Shown: one piece after another, positions 1 through 5,782 of the stretch
How the letters are laid out: each line of letters starts with the position of its first letter
Position numbering within the stretch: position 1 is the first letter of the stretch
NCBI GenBank assembly: GCA_013003675.1
Contig: JABDIP010000387.1
Location: 1-5,862 of the forward strand
Direction of reading: 5' to 3'
From: Inquilinus sp.
Lineage (GTDB): Bacteria > Pseudomonadota > Alphaproteobacteria > DSM-16000 > Inquilinaceae
DNA length: 5,862 bases
Program-made: the position numbers and the translations under genes
Notes under the pieces: model-generated
What the model was told of the DNA's origin: nothing
Seen by the model: only the letters and a program-made list of their open reading frames with translations
Databases searched by the model: none

Positions 1-518
1 GCTTCGAGCTTCGCGGCGCCAAGATAGCGTTGCAGATGCGCGTTGTTGAGAGTCGAGAGGTACATCTTCCCGCTGGCGGTGCAGTAGAACGGCACATGGC
101 TGCCGATCGGCAGTTGGATGCGCAGCGGCCATTTGGTCTCGACTCTGTCGAGATAGGTCATCGTCTCGCGGTCCGGCACGGCGATGTTGCAAGTCTCGCC
201 GACCTCCTCGGCCAACGCGTTGAGCACGGCGAGCCTTGCGGTGCGGACGCGAAGCGAGGTGAGCACATTGGTCGACAGCTTCCGCAGCCGCCGGCCGGCC
301 GTATAGGACCGACCGTCAAGCTCGCGCTGCAGGAAGCCCTCCGCTTCGAGGGTCGCAAAGAGGCGATGGATGGTGGGCTTCGGCAGGCCGATTTGCGCGT
401 TCACCTCGGTCGGGGTCACCGGCACGCCGGCCCGGGCGACCGCCTCGAGCACCAGAGGCAGGCGCATATTCGTCGGGATCGTTTCGCTTTTCCGCTCGGA
501 GTCGGCGATGTTCACCAT
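1..518 (-). CDS. IclR-family transcriptional regulator (N-terminal part, cut by window edge)
   Basis: Reading the minus strand from the ATG at 518 gives 172 residues without a stop, running off the left edge. Residues about 20-80 form the IclR winged helix-turn-helix; the stretch GLPKPTIHRLFATLEAEGFL (44-63) is the characteristic recognition helix and wing of the family, followed by a YTAGRRL segment (72-78). From about residue 85 the ligand-binding domain begins, with the family-like stretches EEVGETCNIAVPD and HVPFYCTASGKMYL. Roughly the last third of a usual 250-270 residue protein lies outside the window. The ATG at 518 leaves about 20 residues before the HTH, normal for the family; only a weak G-run precedes it, so the start is moderately sure. 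An in-frame ATG at residue 18 would leave almost no leader. The gene diverges from xsc across a 301-bp gap, the classic arrangement for an IclR regulator controlling the neighbouring catabolic gene; that regulatory link and the effector are inferred. Confidence 0.93.
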   Translation of the reverse strand, partial: MVNIADSERKSETIPTNMRLPLVLEAVARAGVPVTPTEVNAQIGLPKPTIHRLFATLEAEGFLQRELDGRSYTAGRRLRKLSTNVLTSLRVRTARLAVLNALAEEVGETCNIAVPDRETMTYLDRVETKWPLRIQLPIGSHVPFYCTASGKMYLSTLNNAHLQRYLGAAKLE

Positions 519-712
519 GGGTACCCCATTGCGAGCGGCGAGACGAGGCGGGGAATCGCGGTTCCTGCGGGCACGTTGTGATCCTCGGCTATGCCACGCA
601 CGACATGGCGTGCGGGTCCTTGGGGTGGCGCGACATGAGGCCCAGGCTCTTTTGAGATTGCCATCAGATCCATTTTGCTTCAGAACCAATAATGAGACTT
701 CAAGTATCAAAA

Positions 713-727
713 AAGCACATTGTGCTT
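713..727. promoter_or_regulatory. Perfect 15-bp palindrome, candidate operator upstream of xsc
   Basis: AAGCACATTGTGCTT is a perfect inverted repeat, with 7-bp arms around one central base. It lies 92 bp before the xsc start, in the AT-rich part of the divergent region. IclR regulators bind short palindromes of about this size, so the divergent regulator is the natural candidate to bind it. The symmetry is seen directly; its use as an operator is inferred. Confidence 0.5.
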
Positions 728-739
728 CCGAGAGGAAGC
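724..739 (+). other. Small hairpin with GAGA tetraloop in the xsc leader region
   Basis: GCTTCC-GAGA-GGAAGC forms a perfect 6-bp stem closed by a GNRA-type tetraloop. It shares its first four bases (724-727) with the right arm of the palindrome at 713-727. If transcription starts upstream, it would sit in the xsc 5' untranslated leader, about 80 bases before the start codon. No T-run follows, so it is not an intrinsic terminator. A role is unknown. Confidence 0.35.
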
Positions 740-819
740 CGAAAGACCGGGCCTTGGGAGAAGCGATGCCGTTCGGCCAAGATCGCCGGCCCATGCGCAT
801 AACAGAGAGGATTCCCTAG

Positions 820-2598
820 ATGAAAATGACGACAGAAGAAGCCTTCGTGAAGGTTCTGCAGGTGCACGGGATCGAGCACGCGTTCGGGATCATCGGGTCG
901 GCGATGATGCCGATCTCCGATCTGTTCCCGGCGGCCGGGATTACCTTCTGGGACTGTGCGCACGAAACCAATGCCGGCATGATCGCCGACGGGTTCACCC
1001 GGGCGAGCGGCAGGATGGCCATGGCGATCGCCCAGAACGGTCCGGGCATCACCAACTTCGTGACGCCGATCAAGACCGCCTATTGGAACCACACGCCGAT
1101 GCTACTGGTCACGCCGCAGGCCGCCAACAAGACGATCGGCCAGGGCGGATTTCAGGAGATCCAGCAGATGGCCGTGTTCGAGGACATGGTCTGCTACCAG
1201 GAGGAGGTGCGGGATCCCTCGCGCATCGCCGAGGTGCTGAACCGGGTGATCGAAAAGGCCTGGCGCGGCTGCGGCCCGGCGCAGATCAACGTGCCGCGCG
1301 ATTTCTGGACCCAGGTGGTCGACATCGAGCTACCACAGATCGTGCGGCTCGAGCGTCCTTCCGGCGGACGTGAGGCGATCGCCGAGGCGGCGGCACTGTT
1401 ATCGACGGCGAAGTTCCCGGTGATCCTCAACGGCGCCGGGGTGGTCATCGGCAACGCGATCGAGGCCTCCAAGGCATTGGCCGAACGGCTCGACGCGCCG
1501 GTTTGCTGCGGCTACCAGCACAATGACGCCTTTCCCGGCTCGCATCCGCTGTCGGTCGGTCCGCTTGGCTACAACGGCTCGAAGGCGGCCATGGAGCTGA
1601 TCGCGAAGGCCGATGTCGTGCTGGCGCTCGGCACGAGGTTGAACCCGTTTTCGACGCTTCCCGGCTACGGCATCGACTACTGGCCGAAGCAGGCCAAGGT
1701 CATCCAGGTCGATATCAATGCCGACCGGATCGGGCTCACCAAGAAGGTTACCGTCGCCATCCAGGGCGACGCCAGGGCGGTCGCCGAGCAGCTCCTGGAA
1801 CAACTTTCCGCCACCGCCGGCGACGAGGGCCGGACGGAGCGCCGGGAACTGGTCGCGCTGACCAAGTCGCGCTGGTTCCAGACCCTCTCGTCGATGGACC
1901 ACGAGGAAGACGATCCGGGCACCAACTGGAACGAACGCGCGCGCAACCGCGAGCCGGATCGCATGTCGCCGCGCATGGCTTGGCGCGCCATCCAGGCGGC
2001 GATGCCCAAGGACGCTATCATCTCGTCGGATATCGGCAACAATTGTGCGATCGGGAACGCCTATCCGACCTTCGAGCAGGGCCGGAAATACCTGTCACCG
2101 GGCCTGTTCGGCCCTTGCGGCTACGGCTTCCCGTCGATCCTGGGTGCGAAGATCGGCTGTCCGGACGTGCCGGTGATCGGTTTTGCCGGCGATGGCGCCT
2201 TCGGTATCTCCATGAACGAGATGACCGCCTGCGGCCGCAACGACTGGCCGGCGATCACCATGGTGATCTTCCGCAACTACCAATGGGGAGCGGAGAAACG
2301 CAATACGACGCTGTGGTTCGACGACAATTTCGTCGGCACCGAGCTCAATCTCGGAGTTGAGTATGCCAAGATCGCCGAGGGCTGTGGGCTGAAGGGCGTT
2401 CAGGTCCGGTCAATGGACGCGCTCACCGATGCGCTGCGGAGGGCGGTCAAGGAGCAGATGGAGGACAACGTCACCACCTTCATCGAGGTCGTGCTCAACC
2501 AGGAACTGGGCGAACCGTTCCGCCGCGACGCGATGAAAAAGCCGGTCGCCGTCGCCGGCATCAGCAAGGAAGACATGCGCCCGCAGCAGATCGTCTGA
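820..2598 (+). CDS. xsc: Sulfoacetaldehyde acetyltransferase (EC 2.3.3.15)
   Basis: A 592-residue thiamine-diphosphate enzyme that converts sulfoacetaldehyde and phosphate to acetyl phosphate and sulfite in the cytoplasm; it is the desulfonating step for taurine, isethionate and related C2 sulfonates. Visible hallmarks: the N-terminal ThDP (PYR) domain with the cofactor-activating glutamate at E49 (CAHETNAGMIADGFTRASGR region), a central domain about 190-340, and the C-terminal ThDP (PP) domain with the Mg/ThDP motif GDG at 457-459 and its partner asparagine N486. The stretch NYQWGAEKRNTTLWFDDNFV (486-505) is characteristic of Xsc rather than of acetolactate synthase or other relatives. Length is normal and no frame break is seen. 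The ATG at 820 is chosen because AGAGAGG lies nine bases upstream and the protein start matches the family. The phosphotransacetylase gene often found next to xsc is not in this window; here the next gene is a regulator 116 bp downstream. Confidence 0.96.
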   Translation: MKMTTEEAFVKVLQVHGIEHAFGIIGSAMMPISDLFPAAGITFWDCAHETNAGMIADGFTRASGRMAMAIAQNGPGITNFVTPIKTAYWNHTPMLLVTPQAANKTIGQGGFQEIQQMAVFEDMVCYQEEVRDPSRIAEVLNRVIEKAWRGCGPAQINVPRDFWTQVVDIELPQIVRLERPSGGREAIAEAAALLSTAKFPVILNGAGVVIGNAIEASKALAERLDAPVCCGYQHNDAFPGSHPLSVGPLGYNGSKAAMELIAKADVVLALGTRLNPFSTLPGYGIDYWPKQAKVIQVDINADRIGLTKKVTVAIQGDARAVAEQLLEQLSATAGDEGRTERRELVALTKSRWFQTLSSMDHEEDDPGTNWNERARNREPDRMSPRMAWRAIQAAMPKDAIISSDIGNNCAIGNAYPTFEQGRKYLSPGLFGPCGYGFPSILGAKIGCPDVPVIGFAGDGAFGISMNEMTACGRNDWPAITMVIFRNYQWGAEKRNTTLWFDDNFVGTELNLGVEYAKIAEGCGLKGVQVRSMDALTDALRRAVKEQMEDNVTTFIEVVLNQELGEPFRRDAMKKPVAVAGISKEDMRPQQIV

Positions 2599-2605
2599 GC
2601 CGACG

Positions 2606-2632
2606 GAGCGTGCATTCCTGAAAGTCACGCTC
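2606..2632 (+). other. Stem-loop just after xsc
   Basis: GAGCGTG (2606-2612) and CACGCTC (2626-2632) are perfect 7-bp complementary arms around a 13-base loop, starting eight bases after the xsc stop codon. It could fold in the mRNA and protect the xsc 3' end or weaken read-through. No run of T follows, so it is not a standard intrinsic terminator. Confidence 0.35.
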
Positions 2633-2639
2633 GAGATTC

Positions 2640-2678
2640 CGCCCTCATGAAATTCTGACTGGAAATTTCATGAGGGCG
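2640..2678. promoter_or_regulatory. 15-bp-arm perfect inverted repeat, candidate operator of the XRE-cupin regulator
   Basis: The arms at 2640-2654 (CGCCCTCATGAAATT) and 2664-2678 are perfectly complementary around a 9-base spacer. Inside the arms are two small pseudo-palindromes, GAAATTC (2649-2655) and GAAATTTC (2662-2669), with centres about 13-14 bp apart, like two dimer sites on nearly the same face of the helix. It ends 36 bp before the XRE-cupin start codon, the usual place for an autoregulatory operator. As RNA it would form a very strong hairpin, but no T-run follows (the next bases are CTGTCATTCTCC), so an intrinsic terminator is less likely. Symmetry is direct observation; operator function is inference. 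Confidence 0.55.
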
Positions 2679-2697
2679 CTGTCATTCTCCCTGAAGC

Positions 2698-2704
2698 AGG
2701 GAGG
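2698..2704 (+). promoter_or_regulatory. Ribosome-binding site deciding the regulator start
   Basis: AGGGAGG lies ten bases before the ATG at 2715. An earlier in-frame ATG at 2670 sits inside the right arm of the inverted repeat and has no good ribosome-binding site. Another ATG at 2705 directly follows this site but is in a different frame and gives a non-protein-like translation through the regulator. The ATG at 2715 is therefore preferred. Confidence 0.7.
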
Positions 2705-2714
2705 ATGGCGCATC

Positions 2715-3311
2715 ATGTCCGCGAGAGTCGCAAGGCGTGTCGCAGAGGATTCCGTTCGGACCGGATCGGGCATCGGAGCGGATATCAGGGCGTTGCGCAG
2801 GGCCCGTGGCCTCAACCTGGCGGAGTTGGCGCTGCGCACCGGCCGGTCGATCGGTTTCCTGAGTCAGGTCGAACGCGGCCTGTCCGAGCCCGCCATCGGC
2901 GACCTGCGCCGTCTGGCCGACATCTTCGAAGTACCGCTCGGGTTCTTCTTCATGGGCGCCGAGGCCGACGAGACCGATCGCGGCCATGTGGTGCGTGCGC
3001 ACCGTCGGCGGCAACTCGGCAATCCCGAGGACGGGCTGGTCGAGGCGCTGCTCTCGCCCGACCTCGGCGGCCGCTTCGAGATGTTCCACTGCGTTTTCCA
3101 GCCCGGCGCCGAACTCCCCAGGGAGATCGAGCGTGCCAGCGAGGAGGCCGGCTATGTGGTGTCGGGCCGGCTGGAACTGTGGATCGGCGGTCGGCACTTC
3201 ACGCTCGATCCCGGCGACAGCTTCCGCTTCCGCAAGGAACCCTATCGCTGGCGCAACCCATGCAACACGGAGACGGTGGTGATCTGGGTGATCTCGCCGC
3301 CGGTGTACTAG
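2715..3311 (+). CDS. XRE-family HTH regulator with C-terminal cupin domain
   Basis: A 198-residue one-component regulator. Residues about 21-80 form an XRE/HipB-type helix-turn-helix (IRALRRARGLNLAELALRTG, then SIGFLSQVERGLSEPAIGDL, then the LADIFEVPLGFFF end typical of the family). Residues about 120-195 form a cupin_2 ligand-binding barrel, with GYVVSGRLELWIGG (146-159) and the second cupin motif around PGDSFRFRKEPYRWRNP (166-182). The histidines that bind metal in catalytic cupins are missing: the first motif has no HxH, and the usual HRW of the second is Y177-R-W. This points to ligand sensing without a metal. Such proteins commonly control adjacent amine, polyamine or amino-acid catabolism genes, often as repressors. 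The stop codon is only 14 bp before the flavoprotein gene, so the two are almost certainly co-transcribed. The strong inverted repeat upstream suggests autoregulation. The ligand is not known from sequence. Confidence 0.93.
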   Translation: MSARVARRVAEDSVRTGSGIGADIRALRRARGLNLAELALRTGRSIGFLSQVERGLSEPAIGDLRRLADIFEVPLGFFFMGAEADETDRGHVVRAHRRRQLGNPEDGLVEALLSPDLGGRFEMFHCVFQPGAELPREIERASEEAGYVVSGRLELWIGGRHFTLDPGDSFRFRKEPYRWRNPCNTETVVIWVISPPVY

Positions 3312-3325
3312 GACAGGCTCCTAGG

Positions 3326-5779
3326 ATGGCGGATCTGCCCAGCCACGCCCGGGTTGTCGTCATTGGCGGCGGAATTGTGGGGTGCTCGGCCCTGTATCAT
3401 CTTGCAAGGGCGGGCTGGACGGACCTCGTCTTGGTGGAGAAGAACGAGCTGACATCGGGCTCGACTTGGCATGCCGCGGGCAATTGCCCGAACTTCGCCG
3501 GCGGCTGGGGCGTGATGAAGATGCAGAACTACTCGACCCGCCTCTACCAGCGCCTGGGCGAGGAGGTCGACTACCCGATCAACTACAGTGTCACTGGCGC
3601 GCTACGCCTTGCCCACACCGCCGAGCGCATGAGGGAATTCGAGCATGTGCGTTCGATGGCCGCCTATCAGGGCATCCCGATGGAGATGGTGTCCCGGGCC
3701 GATATGGCGCGGCTGTGCCCGGTGCTGGAGACCCATGATCTGGAAGGCGGGCTGTGGGATGCCGCCGATGGCGATATCGACCCGGCCCAGGTGACGCAGG
3801 CCTTCGCCAAAGGTGCGCGAGACCTCGGCGCCCACATCATCCGATTCTGCCCGGTGATCGGGCTCACCCGGCATCCGTTCGGGCATTGGGACGTCGAGAC
3901 GGAGATGGGCATCATCCACGCCGAGATCATCATCAACACCGCCGGCTATCGCGCGGGCGAGATCGGCCGGATGATGGGGCGGTCCGGGGGACTGGATGTG
4001 CCCAGCGTGTCGATGTCGCACCAATATCTGATGACCGAGGACATCCCGGAACTGGCGGCGCGGGACGCGAAGATCCCGATGATCCGCGACCCGGACGTCT
4101 CCTACTACCTGCGCCAGGAGCGCCACGGCCTGATCCTCGGCCCCTATGAGCGGCAAGCGACGCCTTACTGGATTCGCCCCGAAGACCCGATGCCGGCAGA
4201 TTTCTCCTTCCAGCTCTGGCCGGACGATCTCGATCGCATCGAATCCTATGTGGAGGATGCCTGCGCCCGCATGCCGATCCTCGGCGCGGCGGGCGTCCGC
4301 AAGGTCATCAACGGTCCGATCCCCTATGCGCCGGACGGGTTGCCGCTGGTCGGTCCGGTGCCGGGCCTGCGCAACGCGTTCGAGGCCTGCGGCTTCACCT
4401 TCGGCATCGTCCAGGGTGGCGGGGCCGGCAAGGTGATCGCCGACTGGATTATCGAGGGCGCACCGGAATGGGACATGTGGGCAATCGACCCGCGCCGATT
4501 CACTGATTTCGCCACCAAGAGCTATGCCGTCGCCAAGGCCAAGGAGGTCTATGCCAACGAATACGCGATCCAGTTCCCGGAGCTGGAATGGCCGGACGGC
4601 CGGCCCTCAAAGACCTCGTCGCTTTATGAAATCCTGAAGGCAAAGGGCGCGCAGTTCGGCGCCCGCGGCGGCTGGGAGAAGCCCACATGGTTCGCGCCGC
4701 CGGGCGCGGCCGATATGGCGATGCGGTCCTCCTACGACCGGGCCGACTGGTTCGATAGCGTGGCGGCCGAGGTGCAGGCCGTGCAGGAGGGCGTCGGGCT
4801 GCTTGACCTGACCGCCTTCGGGCGGTTCGAGCTGAAAGGACCGGGCGCCGCCGCCTGGCTCGACGGCATGATCGCCGGGGCCTTGCCGAAGCCGGGACGG
4901 ATCACGCTCGCCTATTTCTGCACAAAGGCGGGCCGCATCCTCACCGAGATGACCATCACCCGCTTCGCCGACGACCATTTCTGGCTGCTGACCGCCGTCG
5001 GCGCGCAATGGCACGATGACGACTGGCTGCGGCTGAACATGCCGGACCAGCCGAAATTCACCCTGGAGGACATCACCGCACACTGGGGCACGCTGGTGGT
5101 CGCCGGCCCGAAATCCCGCGACGTGCTGGCGCCTGCGGTCGACTGCGACCTGTCCAACGGGGCCTTTCCCTGGCTCACCCATCAGCCGGTCAGGATCGGC
5201 GCTGCCCAGGGCGTGGCGATCCGGGTGAACTATGTCGGCGAGCTGGGCTGGGAACTGCACATGCCGATGGAAGCCCTGGCCGATGTCTATCGCGCCGTCT
5301 GGGCCGCTGGCGAGGCCCACGGAATCAGCGATTTCGGCGTCTATGCCATGGAGTCGATGCGGCTGGAGAAATGCTACCGGTCCTGGAAGGGCGATCTGTC
5401 CACCGACTACTCGCCGCTGACCGGCGCTCTCGACCGTTTCGTCCGGCTGCAAAAGCCGGCGGATTTCATCGGCAAGGCGGCGTTGTTGGCCGAACGGGAG
5501 GCGGGATCGCCGGAACGCTTCGTTCCGCTGATCGTCGAGGCCGGCAGAGTGGATGCGATCCATCTGTCGACCGTTTGGAAGGGCGATCAGGCGGTCGGTC
5601 TGGTGACCTCCGGCGGCTACGGACATCGCATCGGCAAGTCCATCGCGCTCGCCTATGTGCGTAACGACCTGGCCGTCGAGGGCGAGGCGCTGGAGGTGGA
5701 AATCTTCGGCGAACGTCGGCCAGCCGTGGTTGGCCAAGAGCTCCTCTACGACCCCGACAACGAACGCTTGAGGGCGTAA
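3326..5779 (+). CDS. FAD-dependent amine dehydrogenase fused to GcvT folate module (sarcosine/dimethylglycine dehydrogenase family)
   Basis: An 817-residue cytoplasmic enzyme with two parts. Residues about 8-390 are the DAO-type FAD domain: dinucleotide motif G14-x-G16-x-x-G19, ribose-binding E38, and SGSTWHAAG (44-52), whose H49 matches the histidine that carries covalent FAD in dimethylglycine/sarcosine dehydrogenases. HQY (232-234) and SYYLR (259-263) lie where the amine-oxidising site is expected. A linker with the KPTWF motif starts near 452; from about 470 the GcvT aminomethyltransferase fold follows, including YVGELGWEL (636-644), and a C-terminal barrel about 720-805. The family oxidises N-methyl amines and passes formaldehyde through an internal channel to tetrahydrofolate, giving 5,10-methylene-THF. 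Length fits the family. The start at 3326 has AGGACAGG eight bases upstream; the frame stays open back to 2705 but that part overlaps the regulator and is spurious. The substrate cannot be read from sequence; proximity to xsc suggests an N-methylated taurine, with sarcosine, dimethylglycine or another methylamine as alternatives. Confidence 0.93.
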   Translation: MADLPSHARVVVIGGGIVGCSALYHLARAGWTDLVLVEKNELTSGSTWHAAGNCPNFAGGWGVMKMQNYSTRLYQRLGEEVDYPINYSVTGALRLAHTAERMREFEHVRSMAAYQGIPMEMVSRADMARLCPVLETHDLEGGLWDAADGDIDPAQVTQAFAKGARDLGAHIIRFCPVIGLTRHPFGHWDVETEMGIIHAEIIINTAGYRAGEIGRMMGRSGGLDVPSVSMSHQYLMTEDIPELAARDAKIPMIRDPDVSYYLRQERHGLILGPYERQATPYWIRPEDPMPADFSFQLWPDDLDRIESYVEDACARMPILGAAGVRKVINGPIPYAPDGLPLVGPVPGLRNAFEACGFTFGIVQGGGAGKVIADWIIEGAPEWDMWAIDPRRFTDFATKSYAVAKAKEVYANEYAIQFPELEWPDGRPSKTSSLYEILKAKGAQFGARGGWEKPTWFAPPGAADMAMRSSYDRADWFDSVAAEVQAVQEGVGLLDLTAFGRFELKGPGAAAWLDGMIAGALPKPGRITLAYFCTKAGRILTEMTITRFADDHFWLLTAVGAQWHDDDWLRLNMPDQPKFTLEDITAHWGTLVVAGPKSRDVLAPAVDCDLSNGAFPWLTHQPVRIGAAQGVAIRVNYVGELGWELHMPMEALADVYRAVWAAGEAHGISDFGVYAMESMRLEKCYRSWKGDLSTDYSPLTGALDRFVRLQKPADFIGKAALLAEREAGSPERFVPLIVEAGRVDAIHLSTVWKGDQAVGLVTSGGYGHRIGKSIALAYVRNDLAVEGEALEVEIFGERRPAVVGQELLYDPDNERLRA

Positions 5780-5782
5780 GCC

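Larger units (their letters stand above)
519..819. promoter_or_regulatory. Divergent intergenic region between iclR-type gene and xsc
   Basis: No convincing gene is seen in these 301 bp. The left half is GC-rich; about 645-720 is clearly richer in A and T than the rest of the window, as expected for promoters in a high-GC genome. I could not find a -35/-10 pair with good match and 16-18 bp spacing for either direction. The main structures are a palindrome at 713-727, an overlapping hairpin at 724-739, a short 4+1+4 palindrome ACTTCAAGT at 697-705, and a weak 6-bp-arm inverted repeat at 597-614. The xsc ribosome-binding site is the AGAGAGG at 804-810, nine bases before its ATG. The region must carry the xsc promoter and probably that of the regulator. 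Confidence 0.6.

Noticed and set aside
652..680. Possible sigma-70 promoter, TTGAGA (652-657) with a -10 near 675-680
   Set aside because: With 17-bp spacing the -10 would be TTGCTT, a poor match. It cannot be told apart from chance in this AT-rich stretch.
30..819. Plus-strand open frames at 30-581 and 370-819
   Set aside because: They run opposite to the IclR gene and into the intergenic region, have no recognisable domain, and their composition looks like a shadow frame.
820..2598. Acetolactate synthase or another ThDP enzyme instead of Xsc
   Set aside because: The NYQWGAEKRNTTLWFDDNFV stretch and the N-terminal GIIGSAMMPISDLFPAAGI stretch are Xsc-type, and the gene matches Xsc in length.
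2606..2678. Rho-independent terminator after xsc
   Set aside because: Both stem-loops in the gap lack the following T-run, so an intrinsic terminator is not supported, though Rho-dependent ending cannot be excluded.
2670..2714. Earlier in-frame start of the XRE-cupin gene at 2670
   Set aside because: The ATG is inside the right arm of the inverted repeat, lacks a good ribosome-binding site, and adds 15 residues with no family likeness; the ATG at 2715 has AGGGAGG upstream.
2705..3325. Upstream extension of the flavoprotein frame, giving a 1024-residue protein from the ATG at 2705
   Set aside because: This part overlaps the whole XRE-cupin gene in another frame; its translation is Arg/Pro/Gly-rich with no domain character, while the regulator frame has clear HTH and cupin motifs. 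The ATG at 3326 has its own ribosome-binding site and starts just before the FAD motif.
3326..5779. DMSP demethylase (DmdA)
   Set aside because: DmdA is a stand-alone GcvT-like protein of about 370 residues without an FAD domain; this protein has a full flavin domain fused to the GcvT module.
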